The notes under the pieces are model-generated. The model worked only from the letters and a program-made list of their open reading frames with translations, was not told the origin of the DNA and did no database searches. The position numbers and the translations under genes are program-made. A DNA stretch of 64,000 nucleotides. It comes from Pseudomonas sp. PSKL.D1. Lineage in GTDB: Bacteria; Pseudomonadota; Gammaproteobacteria; Pseudomonadales; Pseudomonadaceae. Shown here piece after piece: positions 29,136-37,879 of this stretch. Location of the stretch: assembly GCF_028898945.1 (NCBI RefSeq), contig NZ_CP118607.1, positions 3,768,001 through 3,832,000 of the forward strand, given 5' to 3'. The number at the start of each line of letters is the position of its first letter. Position 1 is the stretch's first letter.

Positions 29136-29152
29136 TTCACCCCCCTCCGCCT

Positions 29153-29174
29153 GTGGGAGCCTTGTTGCTCCCAC
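29153..29174. terminator. GC-rich hairpin after the small coiled-coil gene
   Basis: Perfect stem GTGGGAGC / GCTCCCAC with a 6-base loop, 18 bp after the stop codon; no T-run follows. It may act as a weak terminator or be a remnant REP. Confidence 0.4.
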
Positions 29175-29208
29175 CTCGCTGAAACCCTCGGCAAAAAACG
29201 CTTGAACT

Positions 29209-29227
29209 GGGAACGATTCGCATCTAA
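29209..29227. promoter_or_regulatory. Fur-box-like site upstream of the ECF sigma gene
   Basis: The 19 bases GGGAACGATTCGCATCTAA match much of the Fur consensus core (AATGATTATCATT against AACGATTCGCATC). They overlap a TTGAAC -35-like hexamer and lie 46 bp before the sigma start. This is as expected for iron-responsive sigma genes. Confidence 0.5.
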
Positions 29228-29272
29228 GGTGCGCGCTTTCTCCCGTCAACCTTGCCCGGGGCATTGTTTGCG

Positions 29273-29776
29273 ATGCATGAAACCGATGCGACCATTGCGC
29301 TTGAGGAGCTCTACGACACCCAGCGCGGCTGGCTTCACAACTGGCTGAGGCGCTCGCTCGGTTGCTCGCAACAGGCCGCCGACCTGGCCCAGGACACGTT
29401 CGTACGCCTGCTGGTGCGCAACCAGCCGATCAGCGCCCAGGCGCCCCGTGCCCTGCTGGCGCGCATTGCCCGCGGCCTGGTGGTGGACCATTGGCGCCGC
29501 GACGCCCTGCAACGGGCCTACCTGCAAACCTTGGCGCAACTGCCCGAGGCCAGCTACCCGTCGCCCGAGGTGCGCCATGAAGCACTGCAATGCCTGGAGC
29601 AGGTTGCGCAACTGCTGGATGGTTTGAAACCGTCGGTGCGCGAAGCTTTTCTGCTGTATCAACTGAGCGGCCTGACGTACGCAGAAATTGCCGAACAGCT
29701 CGGCGTGTCCAGCCGCACCGTCGAACGGCATGTGGCCAGCGCCTTGCTGCATTGCTACCGGGCCTGCTTCGAGTGA
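29273..29776 (+). CDS. ECF sigma factor, FecI type
   Basis: A 167-residue extracytoplasmic-function sigma factor of the iron-uptake group, which would direct transcription of the downstream receptor when the siderophore is sensed. Region 2 (about residues 13-76) includes RSLGCSQQAADLAQDTFVRL and region 4 (about 110-162) includes LTYAEIAEQLGVSSRTVERH. I use the ATG before HETDATIALEEL, which is the conserved start of such proteins; an upstream TTG is possible. The stop overlaps the GTG start of the FecR gene (GTGA), so regulator and anti-sigma are coupled. Cognate siderophore unknown. Confidence 0.93.
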   Translation: MHETDATIALEELYDTQRGWLHNWLRRSLGCSQQAADLAQDTFVRLLVRNQPISAQAPRALLARIARGLVVDHWRRDALQRAYLQTLAQLPEASYPSPEVRHEALQCLEQVAQLLDGLKPSVREAFLLYQLSGLTYAEIAEQLGVSSRTVERHVASALLHCYRACFE

Positions 29777-30702
29777 GCGCCACGGCCGAGCGCCTGCCCG
29801 ACAGCATCGTGCGCATGGCCATCGAGTGGCAGATGCGCCTGCGCGCCAACCCGGCCAATGTCGAGCTGTTCAGCCAGTGCCAGGCCTGGCGCCTGCGCGA
29901 TGCCCGGCATGAATTGGCCTGGCAGCGCATGCAGCAGGTCAGTGGGCATTTCCATAACGGGCACCTGCCCGACGCCGCACGTACCGCTTCGGTGCTGCGC
30001 CAGGCCGATGTCGACCTGAGTCGCCGGCGCACCCTCAAACTGCTCGGCATCGGCCTGGCCGCCGGCGGCACCACGTTGCTGATCGGCCACGCGCCACCGG
30101 CCTGGCGCAGCGACCTGGCCACCGCCGTGGGCGAACGCCGCCAGCTGCGGCTGGACGGTAACCTGGATGTGCAACTGAACACCGACAGCGCCATTGACGT
30201 GCAAGGCCGCGACATTGTGCTGCGCTCGGGCGAAGTGCTGGTGGACGGCGACGCTTGGCAAGTGCAGTGCCGCTATGGCCTGTGCAGTGCCCAGCACGCC
30301 CGCGCGGTGTTGCGCGAGCGCGAAGGCTACAGCGAATTGCATGTGCAACAGGGTGAGGTGCAGGTGAATTCGCCTGCGGGTGTCGAGCGCGTGCAGGCGG
30401 GAAGCGGGCTGGCCATATACCCCGGCCAGCTGATGCCACTGAACGGCGGCGCACTCGACCCCTTCGCCTGGAGCCGGGGTTTGCTGGTGGTCGACGACAT
30501 GCGCCTGGCCGACTTCCTCGCCGAAGCGGCGCGGTACCGGCAGGGTTGGGTACGGTGTGACGCGCAGGTGGCGGATTTGCGCTTGTCGGGGGTGTTTCAG
30601 CTGGATGAGCCGGGGGCGTTGTTGGAGAACATTACCCATTTGCTGCCTGTGCAGATAGAACAACGCACGCGTTGGTGGGTGCGGGTTGTAGCAGCAGTTT
30701 GA
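29773..30702 (+). CDS. FecR-type anti-sigma / sigma regulator
   Basis: Transmembrane regulator of 309 residues that relays the receptor signal to the sigma factor. The N-terminal cytoplasmic part (about 1-85, with a DUF4880-like DSIVRMAIEWQMRLRANPAN) is followed by a single hydrophobic segment (about 89-106), then a periplasmic FecR domain with GERRQLRLDGNLDVQLNTDS and the secretin/TonB-like C-terminus near residue 235. The membrane segment is preceded by SRRRTLK, which fits a twin-arginine motif. It starts at GTG inside the sigma stop codon. The receptor gene is 88 bp downstream. Confidence 0.9.
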   Translation: MSATAERLPDSIVRMAIEWQMRLRANPANVELFSQCQAWRLRDARHELAWQRMQQVSGHFHNGHLPDAARTASVLRQADVDLSRRRTLKLLGIGLAAGGTTLLIGHAPPAWRSDLATAVGERRQLRLDGNLDVQLNTDSAIDVQGRDIVLRSGEVLVDGDAWQVQCRYGLCSAQHARAVLREREGYSELHVQQGEVQVNSPAGVERVQAGSGLAIYPGQLMPLNGGALDPFAWSRGLLVVDDMRLADFLAEAARYRQGWVRCDAQVADLRLSGVFQLDEPGALLENITHLLPVQIEQRTRWWVRVVAAV

Positions 30703-30790
30703 GATTCGACCTAGCGACGCTCCCACAAAAAATTCGCAGGTTGATGTCGGACTTTTTCATTTCATCCGGTAAGGGATGATCACTCCCTGT

Positions 30791-33103
30791 ATGGACCGCA
30801 TCATGCCCACCCTGCCACGCGCCCTTTGCCTGACACTGACCCTGCTCGCCACCAGCGTCCATGCCGCCACGCAAACGGCCCCCAGCATCCCGCCTGGCCC
30901 AATGGCCCAGGCACTGAGCACCTTCGCCGAGCGCGCCGGCATCACCCTGTCGTTCTCCCCCGACGCAGTGCGTGGCCTGAGCAGCCCGGGCCTGGCCGGT
31001 GGCGGTTCGCTGGAAGACGGCCTCACCCGCCTGCTCAGCGGCAGCGGGCTTGAGCTGCACAAGACCAGCTCCGGCTACGTGGTGCTGCCCGGCCAGAGCG
31101 GCAGCGGCCTGCAACTGGACCCGACCAGCATCGACGCCAACGCCAACCAGAGCGCCTTCGCCCCGGTAGAGGGCTACTTCGCCAGCAACGCCAGCAGCGC
31201 CACCAAGACTGACCGGCCCATCCTGGAAACCGCGCAAAGCATCAGCGTGGTCACCGCCGACCAGATCGCCGACCGCAAGGTCGATACCGTCGAAGACGCC
31301 GTGGCCTACACCGCCGGCGTACGCGTGGGCGCCTCAGGCCTGGACCCGCGCTTCGACCAGATCAGCGTGCGCGGCTTTGAAACCACCATCGGCGCCGACT
31401 TCCTCGACGGCCTGCGCCAGCCCGGCAGCGGCTGGCTGTCGCTGTACCAGACCGAAGCCTACAACCTGGAACGCATCGAGGTGCTCAAAGGGCCTTCGTC
31501 GATCATGTACGGGCAAATCAGCCCGGGCGGCATGGTCAACCGGGTCAGCAAGCGCCCCAGCCTGCTGGCCAAGAATGAAGTGCAGGTGCAGGCCGGCAAC
31601 TACGACCACCGCCAGGCGCAGTTCGACCTGGGCGGCAAGCTGGACGAAGACGGCGATGTGTTGTTCCGTACCGTGGGCGTTTACCGCGATGCCGACCACT
31701 ACATCGAACAGATGAACAACGACGTGCGCCTGCTGGCCCCGTCGCTGACCTGGCAGATCGACCCGGCCACCCGCCTGACCGTGCTGGCGCAGTACCAGGA
31801 GCGCGAAACCGCCGCCTCGCCGATGCTGTACCAGGAAGGCGATCACCTGACCAACCTGTGGCAGGGCGACGAGTACTTCGACAAGCTCCACCAGCGCCAA
31901 TGGACGCTTGGCTACGAGTTCGAGCACGCCTTCAACGACACGTTCACCTTCCAGCAAAACCTGCGCTACGGCCAGGTCGACACCACCAACCAGTACCTGC
32001 AGCCCTACCAGCAGCGCGAAGGCCACATCCTCGACCGCTATGCCGTGGGCGTGTATGAAGACATGTCCACCTTGTCGGCGGACACCCGCCTGATCAGCCG
32101 CTTCGACACCGGTAACCTGCACCACACCCTGCTCACCGGCGTGGACTACGGCTGGATCGACACTTCGCTGCTGTACGCCAGCGGCCCTGCGCCGTCGCTG
32201 GACCGCTACGCCCCGGACTACCACCAGCCGGTGGCCAAGCCCGGCACACCGCTGGCGGACGAAGACGGCCTGGAGCAACGCACCGGCCTGTACCTGCAGG
32301 ACCAGATCGACCTCGACCGCTGGCGCCTGTCAGCCGGCCTGCGCCGCGACTTCGTGCATGTGCGCCGCAGCGACAACCTCAGCGGCATCAACCGCCGCGC
32401 CAACGACTCGGCCACCACCGGCTCGGTGGGCGTTTTGTACCTGTTCGACAATGGCCTGGCGCCCTATGCCAGCTACGCCACGTCGTTCCAGCCGCAAAGC
32501 GGGGTTGGCGCCTATAAGCCCACCGAAGGCGAACAGTACGAAGTGGGCCTGAAGTACCAGCCACCAGGCTCCGCCACGATGCTGACCGCCTCGCTGTACC
32601 ACCTGACCCAGCAGAACGTACTCACCCGTGACTTGGTCAACCCGCTCAACAGCATTGCCACCGGCGAGCAGGTGTCCAAAGGCCTGGAGCTTGAGGCCGT
32701 GTCCAACGTCACCGACCGCCTGAAGATGACCGCCAGCTACAGCTACAACGACCCGGAAGTGACCAAGAGCAACGATGGCAACAAAGGCAAAGACCCGGTC
32801 GACGTGCCACGCCACCTCGCCTCGCTGTGGCTCGACTACCGCCTGCCGATGGGCCTGGGCGTTTCGGGCGGTGCACGCTACACCGGCAGCAACTATGGCG
32901 ATGCGCAAAACACCGTGAAGAACGAGGGCTACACCCTGGTCGATGCCGGTGTGCATTACGACTTCGGCGGCGGCCTGGACGGCGTGCGCCTGGCGCTCAA
33001 TGCCCGCAACCTGTTCGACAAGCGTTACATCAATTGCCAGCTGGGTTACTGCTACCGCGGCGAAGCCCGCAGCGTGGTCACCAGCCTGAGCTACCGCTGG
33101 TAA
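30791..33103 (+). CDS. TonB-dependent siderophore receptor with STN signalling domain
   Basis: Outer-membrane ferric-siderophore transporter of about 770 residues. A signal peptide (ending SVHAATQ) precedes an STN domain (about residues 40-95, with GPMAQALSTFAERAGITLSF and TRLLSGSGLELHKTSSGYVV) that contacts FecR. A plug domain follows (ETAQSISVVTADQIADRKVD, then VRGFETTIGADFLDG), and the 22-strand barrel ends in VVTSLSYRW. The start is uncertain: in-frame ATGs occur at three places, and the only purine-rich sequence, AAGGG, directly abuts the first one, so I chose the second. Fourth element of the sigma-FecR unit, with an esterase gene 14 bp downstream. Ligand class unresolved; the esterase suggests an ester-linked siderophore. 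Confidence 0.9.
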   Translation: MDRIMPTLPRALCLTLTLLATSVHAATQTAPSIPPGPMAQALSTFAERAGITLSFSPDAVRGLSSPGLAGGGSLEDGLTRLLSGSGLELHKTSSGYVVLPGQSGSGLQLDPTSIDANANQSAFAPVEGYFASNASSATKTDRPILETAQSISVVTADQIADRKVDTVEDAVAYTAGVRVGASGLDPRFDQISVRGFETTIGADFLDGLRQPGSGWLSLYQTEAYNLERIEVLKGPSSIMYGQISPGGMVNRVSKRPSLLAKNEVQVQAGNYDHRQAQFDLGGKLDEDGDVLFRTVGVYRDADHYIEQMNNDVRLLAPSLTWQIDPATRLTVLAQYQERETAASPMLYQEGDHLTNLWQGDEYFDKLHQRQWTLGYEFEHAFNDTFTFQQNLRYGQVDTTNQYLQPYQQREGHILDRYAVGVYEDMSTLSADTRLISRFDTGNLHHTLLTGVDYGWIDTSLLYASGPAPSLDRYAPDYHQPVAKPGTPLADEDGLEQRTGLYLQDQIDLDRWRLSAGLRRDFVHVRRSDNLSGINRRANDSATTGSVGVLYLFDNGLAPYASYATSFQPQSGVGAYKPTEGEQYEVGLKYQPPGSATMLTASLYHLTQQNVLTRDLVNPLNSIATGEQVSKGLELEAVSNVTDRLKMTASYSYNDPEVTKSNDGNKGKDPVDVPRHLASLWLDYRLPMGLGVSGGARYTGSNYGDAQNTVKNEGYTLVDAGVHYDFGGGLDGVRLALNARNLFDKRYINCQLGYCYRGEARSVVTSLSYRW

Positions 33104-33117
33104 GGGGGGCAACGACC

Positions 33118-33948
33118 ATGCGCACGCTGATTGCCTGGCTGGCTGCCCTGCTGTTGGCCAACATCGCCCAGGCCACACCGGTAACGCTCGACGGCACCGA
33201 GCAATGGACGATGAAAAGCGCCGAGGGCCGCGAGTACCGGATCATGGTCAGCCTGCCGGAGGGCGATGTGCCCTGGACCGGCGGCTACCCGGTGATCTAC
33301 CTGCTCGACGGCAACGCCTACTTCGCGGCCTTCCACGCCGCCAAGCGCGCCCAGGACCGCTTGCGCGGCTCAATCCTGGTCGCCATCGGCTACCCCAGCG
33401 ACACGCCGCTGGACTTCGAACGCCGCGCCTTCGATTTGTCGCCGCCCCAGCCCCCTGAGCGCAACACCCCGCCGCAGGGTGGGCAGGACCTGTTTCTGGA
33501 CTTCATCGAAAAAAGCCTGATGCCCAAGGTCAATGCACGCTTCAAGGTCGACCAGGACCAGCGCAGCCTGGTGGGGCACTCGTTTGGCGGCATGTTCGGG
33601 GTGTATACACTGTTCACCCGGCCGCAGCTGTTTCAGCACGTGATTGCCATCAGCCCGAGCCTGTGGTGGCAGGACCGCTACCTGATGGCGCACGAGCGGG
33701 CGTTCACTGCCCAGGCCAATGCCGGGAAGCTGGACCTGACCCACAGCAGCCTCACGCTGTTGATCGGCGACCGCGAGATGCCCCAGGAAGTCCAGGATGC
33801 GCGGGCTTTGCAACTGCGGTTACAGGCGTTGTCGCAGTATGGGTTGCGCAGTGATTTTCAGGTCGAGCCGGGTGAAGATCACATGTCGGTGCCCTTCCGG
33901 GTGCCAACGCGGGTGCTGGATGAGTTGATCAGTACCCGCCGGTTCTAG
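33118..33948 (+). CDS. Periplasmic alpha/beta-hydrolase, siderophore esterase type
   Basis: A 276-residue esterase of the COG2819/IroE-like group that probably cleaves the ester backbone of an imported tri-catecholate-type siderophore to release iron. A signal peptide (about 1-19, ending IAQA) places it in the periplasm. The nucleophile motif is VGHSFGGMFGVYTLF, the oxyanion/strand region is VIYLLDGNAYFAAFH, and a catalytic His is likely in PGEDHMSVPF near the C-terminus. It is translationally close to the receptor. PfeE of P. aeruginosa is the closest functional analogue I can name; the substrate itself is inferred. Confidence 0.85.
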   Translation: MRTLIAWLAALLLANIAQATPVTLDGTEQWTMKSAEGREYRIMVSLPEGDVPWTGGYPVIYLLDGNAYFAAFHAAKRAQDRLRGSILVAIGYPSDTPLDFERRAFDLSPPQPPERNTPPQGGQDLFLDFIEKSLMPKVNARFKVDQDQRSLVGHSFGGMFGVYTLFTRPQLFQHVIAISPSLWWQDRYLMAHERAFTAQANAGKLDLTHSSLTLLIGDREMPQEVQDARALQLRLQALSQYGLRSDFQVEPGEDHMSVPFRVPTRVLDELISTRRF

Positions 33949-34564
33949 TGTGGGGGCAACTGTCTTGTATAAAACCTAAGAGCTCACGCGGCCACTGTGG
34001 GAGCGGCCTCGTGTCGCGAAAGGGCTGCGAAGCGGCCCCAGGTTTTCAGCTTCGCAACATAGATTGCTGGGGCCGCTTTGCGGCCCAATCGCGACACAAG
34101 GCCGCTCCCACACAGTGCTGCCACCTCTGCATTGGCACCAAAATGGTGCACACCAAAAACCACCTCAAACACCCCTTTAACATCCCGTCACACACGCCAA
34201 CGTTTGCGTCTATTCCGCGTCATAACAAAAATGACCAGTGGGTCACCCTTTTATCTCCACCTCTCCTACACTCAGGTTTCGGCCCGCCATTTGCTCAGGG
34301 AAAGAGCGACGTAAAAAAGTCGAACTTTTGCAAACGGCGGCGGGTCAGGAATTAAGTAGGCCAAACGCAAAGGGACTTCCCCCGCAACGGCCCACCCACC
34401 CAAACCCGTGCAATCGCCTTCGGCCGGAATGCTGATCGCGTCGTGCCTGTGCGCACGACTTCGGGGCAAGGACTGCTGTACGCAACTCCAGAATCAGAGA
34501 GAACCAACACGAGACATTGCTACGGGTGCCAGTACCCGACCATGCCATAGGGACGGAGAGAAGT
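33949..34564. promoter_or_regulatory. 616-bp region before glgA
   Basis: No gene seen. It holds the REP-type hairpin at its left. A possible AlgU-like promoter, GAACTT, 17-bp spacer and TCAGGA (34322-34350), would give a 5' leader of about 200 bases. The glgA ribosome site GGAGAGA closes the region. The -10 is only a partial match, so the promoter is tentative. Confidence 0.4.
33992..34117. repeat. Long inverted repeat of REP type
   Basis: Arms start CCACTGTGGGAGCGGCC and end GGCCGCTCCCACACAGTG, with inner complementarity GTGTCGCGA/TCGCGACAC and AAGCGGCCCC/GGGGCCGCTT. The unit folds into one long hairpin downstream of the esterase gene and may protect or terminate that transcript. Confidence 0.85.
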
Positions 34565-36124
34565 ATGATCAGTGCCGCTGTCGAACCTCACGTAGATGCA
34601 TTCAACCCGGAACGCCGCGAACCGCTCACCCCGGACTTCGCAACGACAGCCAAGGCACCCGGCGCCCTGCGCCAGCACAACCCCAACAAACGCAAAATCC
34701 TGTTCGTCACCTCGGAAATCGCCGACCTGGTCAAGACCGGCGGCCTGGGCGATGTGTCGGCGGCACTGCCCCGCGCCCTGGCGCACCTGCACGATGTGCG
34801 CGTGCTGATCCCGGGTTACCGCCAGGTGATGGAAAGCGACAACCCCATCCACATCGTTGGCCAGCTGGGCGGTCACGCGGCACTACCGCCGTGCAAGATC
34901 GGGCGCATGGACCTGGCCGACGGCCTGGTGATCTACGTGCTGATTTGCCCCGAACTGTACCAGCGTGATGGCAGCCCCTATGGCGCCAACAACGGCCGCG
35001 ACTGGCCCGACAACCACATCCGCTTCGCCCGCCTGGGCCTGGCCGCCGCTGAAATCGCCGCTGGCGAAGGCATGATCCACTGGACGCCCGAAGTGGTGCA
35101 CGCCCATGACTGGCCTGCCGGCCTGGCACCGGCCTACATGCACTGGCGCGGGCTGAACACGCCTACCCTGTTCACCATCCACAACCTGGCCTACCAAGGC
35201 GTTTACAGCCGTGGCTGCAGCCCGGAGCTGGCGATCCCCGACCACGCCATGCAGCAGGAGGGCATGGAGTTTTACGGCAAGCTGTCGTTCCTCAAGGCCG
35301 GCCTTGCCTACTCCAGCCACATCACCACGGTCAGCGCCACCTATGCCCGTGAAATCACCACCCCGGAATTTGGCTGCGGCCTAGATGGCTTCCTTGCCAG
35401 CAAGGCCCAGCAAGGCTTGCTGGGTGGCATCCCCAACGGCATCGACGAAAGCTGGGACTCGGCCACCGACAAGCACCTGGAGCACAACTTCAGCATCAAC
35501 GACTGGGACGGCAAGGCGCGCAACGCCGAGGCCGTGCGCCGGCTGTTCGAGCTGGAGCCTTCCACCGGGCCGCTGTTCGCCGTGGTCTCGCGGCTGGTGT
35601 ACCAGAAGGGCCTGGACCTGACCTTGGGCGTGGCCGATTACATCGTCGAGCAAGGCGGGCAGATCGCGATCATCGGCCGTGGCGAGCCCGAAGAAGAACA
35701 GGCCATGCGCGAACTGGCCCTGCGCCACCCTGGCCGCATCGGCGTGCGCATCGGCTTCAATGAAACCGACGCGCGGCGCATGTTCGCCGGCAGCGACTTC
35801 CTGCTGATGCCCTCGCGCTACGAGCCGTGCGGCCTGAGCCAGATGTACGCGCAGCGCTTCGGCTCGTTGCCGGTGGCGCGCAACACCGGCGGGCTTGCCG
35901 ACACCATCGAGAACGGCGTCACCGGCTTTTTGTTCGACGAGTCCACCGTGGCCAGCTACCGCGAAGCCCTGAGCCGGGCTTTCTATGTGTACGACAAGAA
36001 AAACCTGCTCAACGCCATGCGCTGCCTTTCCATGACCCAGCCGTTCAACTGGTGCCAGGCGGTCGAACCTTATGCCCGCCTGTATGAGGACCTGGTCAAG
36101 CAGGCGCAAGTCAGCCACTACTGA
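34565..36124 (+). CDS. glgA: Glycogen/alpha-glucan synthase, GT5
   Basis: Adds glucose units from a nucleotide sugar to an alpha-1,4-glucan. The 519-residue enzyme has a long N-terminal extension before the GT5 start ILFVTSEIADLVKTGGLGDV, whose KTGGLGDV binds the donor. VHAHDWPAGLAPAY, then YQKGLDLTLGVADYIVEQGG and SRYEPCGLSQMYAQRFGSLP follow. The start has GGAGAGA 8 bp upstream. First gene of glgA-treZ-malQ-treY, the next start only 12 bp away. No glgC (ADP-glucose pyrophosphorylase) is present in the window, so the donor supply is not explained locally. Confidence 0.92.
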   Translation: MISAAVEPHVDAFNPERREPLTPDFATTAKAPGALRQHNPNKRKILFVTSEIADLVKTGGLGDVSAALPRALAHLHDVRVLIPGYRQVMESDNPIHIVGQLGGHAALPPCKIGRMDLADGLVIYVLICPELYQRDGSPYGANNGRDWPDNHIRFARLGLAAAEIAAGEGMIHWTPEVVHAHDWPAGLAPAYMHWRGLNTPTLFTIHNLAYQGVYSRGCSPELAIPDHAMQQEGMEFYGKLSFLKAGLAYSSHITTVSATYAREITTPEFGCGLDGFLASKAQQGLLGGIPNGIDESWDSATDKHLEHNFSINDWDGKARNAEAVRRLFELEPSTGPLFAVVSRLVYQKGLDLTLGVADYIVEQGGQIAIIGRGEPEEEQAMRELALRHPGRIGVRIGFNETDARRMFAGSDFLLMPSRYEPCGLSQMYAQRFGSLPVARNTGGLADTIENGVTGFLFDESTVASYREALSRAFYVYDKKNLLNAMRCLSMTQPFNWCQAVEPYARLYEDLVKQAQVSHY

Positions 36125-36136
36125 GCGAGGTCGAAG

Positions 36137-37879
36137 ATGCACAGGCATGGCGCACACTTGCTGGACGCCACGTCGGCGCGCTTCGCCCTGTGGGCGCCGG
36201 ATGCGCGCAGCGTGAGCTTGGAGTTGGAGCAGCAGCCGCCCGTTACGCTGCTGCCAGAAGACAATGGCTGGTACACCGGGGTTGCCCCGTGCCAGGCGGG
36301 TGACCGCTACCGTTTTCGCATTGACGGTGAGCTGCAGGTGGCCGACCCGGCGTCGCGCTATCAACCTGAAGGCGTACAAGGGCCGAGCCAGGTGGTGGAT
36401 GTACGGGCCTATGCCTGGCAACACCCCTGGCACGGCCGCCCGTGGCATGAAGCGGTAATCCAGGAGCTGCACGTCGGCGTGCTCGACGGCTACGACGGCG
36501 TTGCCCGGCACCTGCCACGCCTGGCCGAAGTGGGCATCAGCGCCATTGAACTGATGCCCCTCGGGCAGTTCCCCGGCGAGCGCAACTGGGGCTATGACGG
36601 CGTGTTGCCGTTTGCGCCGCAGCACAGTTATGGCAGCCCCGAGGCACTGTGCGCATTGGTCGACCACGCCCATGGCCAGGGTTTGAACGTGCTGGTCGAT
36701 GTGGTCTACAACCACTTCGGCCCGGACGGCAACTACCTGCACCAGTACGCCAGCTCGTTCTTTCGCGAAGACCGCCAGACCCCTTGGGGCGCGGCCATCG
36801 ATTTTCGCCGCGCCGAAGTGCGCGAGTTCTTCATCCAGAACGCCCTGATGTGGCTGTGCGACTACCGCTGCGACGGCCTGCGTCTGGATGCCGTGCACGC
36901 CATTGACCAGCCCGACTTCCTCGTTGAACTGGCGCAACGGGTGCGGGCGACCGTCGAGCCTGGCCGCCAGGTGTGGCTGGTGCTGGAAAACGAACACAAC
37001 CAGGCCTTCCTGCTGCAACAAGGCTTTAATGCCCAGTGGAACGACGACGGCCACAACGCCCTGCACGTGCTGCTGACGGGTGAAACCGAAGGCTACTACG
37101 CCGATTACAAGGCTCAACCCATCGAGCAGCTGGCGCGCTGCCTGGCCGAAGGGTTCGTGTTTCAGGGCCAGGCCAACCGCCACGGCACGCCACGCGGCGA
37201 ACCCAGCGGGCACCTTGAGCCCAGCGCTTTCGTGCTTTTTTTGCAAAACCATGACCAGGTTGGCAACCGCGCGCTGGGCGAGCGCCTCACCCGCCTGTGC
37301 CCGCCCCCGGCGCTGCGCGCGGCCACCGGGCTGTTGCTGCTGTCGCCGATGATCCCGCTGCTGTTCATGGGCGACGACGACGGCAGTTGCCGGCCATTCC
37401 TGTTTTTCACCGACTTCCATGACGAACTGGCCGACGCCGTGCGCGAAGGCCGACGCGGCGAATTCGCCCACTTCGCGGCATTTGCCGACCCCGAGCAGCG
37501 CGAACACATCCCCGACCCCAATGCCGCACAAACCTTCGAGGCTTCACGGCCACAACGCCAAGAGGTGATTGCGGGCTGGCACGGCCTGTACCAACAGCTG
37601 CTGGCCCTGCGCAAACACCACGTCATCCCGCACCTGCCCGGCAGCCGCGCACTCGGCGCCCAGGTGCTGGGCGACAAGGCATTGACCGCCCGCTGGCGGC
37701 TGGGCAACGGCCAGACCTTGCGCATCGACCTGAACCTGGCCGCCACGCCACAACCCGTCGAACTGCCCGCGGCTACTCACCGCCTGTTCGACAGCAGTGA
37801 CCGCACCCACCCCGACACCGCGCTCAACCCTTACAGCTGCGTGGTCAGCCTGCTTGCACCCGGCCAGGAGAGCCCATGA
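36137..37879 (+). CDS. treZ: Malto-oligosyltrehalose trehalohydrolase
   Basis: GH13 enzyme that releases trehalose from the malto-oligosyltrehalose made by TreY. The 580-residue chain has an N-terminal CBM48-like domain (FALWAPDARSVSLELEQQPP), a barrel with IELMPLGQFPGERNWGYDGV and the nucleophile in DGLRLDAVHAI. The acid/base appears in WLVLENEHNQAFL, and the last conserved region is FLQNHDQVGNRALGE. It overlaps malQ by four bases (ATGA). Context with treY two genes on confirms the pair. Confidence 0.94.
   Translation: MHRHGAHLLDATSARFALWAPDARSVSLELEQQPPVTLLPEDNGWYTGVAPCQAGDRYRFRIDGELQVADPASRYQPEGVQGPSQVVDVRAYAWQHPWHGRPWHEAVIQELHVGVLDGYDGVARHLPRLAEVGISAIELMPLGQFPGERNWGYDGVLPFAPQHSYGSPEALCALVDHAHGQGLNVLVDVVYNHFGPDGNYLHQYASSFFREDRQTPWGAAIDFRRAEVREFFIQNALMWLCDYRCDGLRLDAVHAIDQPDFLVELAQRVRATVEPGRQVWLVLENEHNQAFLLQQGFNAQWNDDGHNALHVLLTGETEGYYADYKAQPIEQLARCLAEGFVFQGQANRHGTPRGEPSGHLEPSAFVLFLQNHDQVGNRALGERLTRLCPPPALRAATGLLLLSPMIPLLFMGDDDGSCRPFLFFTDFHDELADAVREGRRGEFAHFAAFADPEQREHIPDPNAAQTFEASRPQRQEVIAGWHGLYQQLLALRKHHVIPHLPGSRALGAQVLGDKALTARWRLGNGQTLRIDLNLAATPQPVELPAATHRLFDSSDRTHPDTALNPYSCVVSLLAPGQESP

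Noticed and set aside
33948..34355. 135-codon plus-strand open frame after the esterase gene
   Set aside because: It runs through the REP-type inverted repeat and has no domain or ribosome site.
35381..37531. 716-codon open frame on the minus strand over glgA and treZ
   Set aside because: It is antisense to two enzymes with intact catalytic motifs and resembles no protein family.
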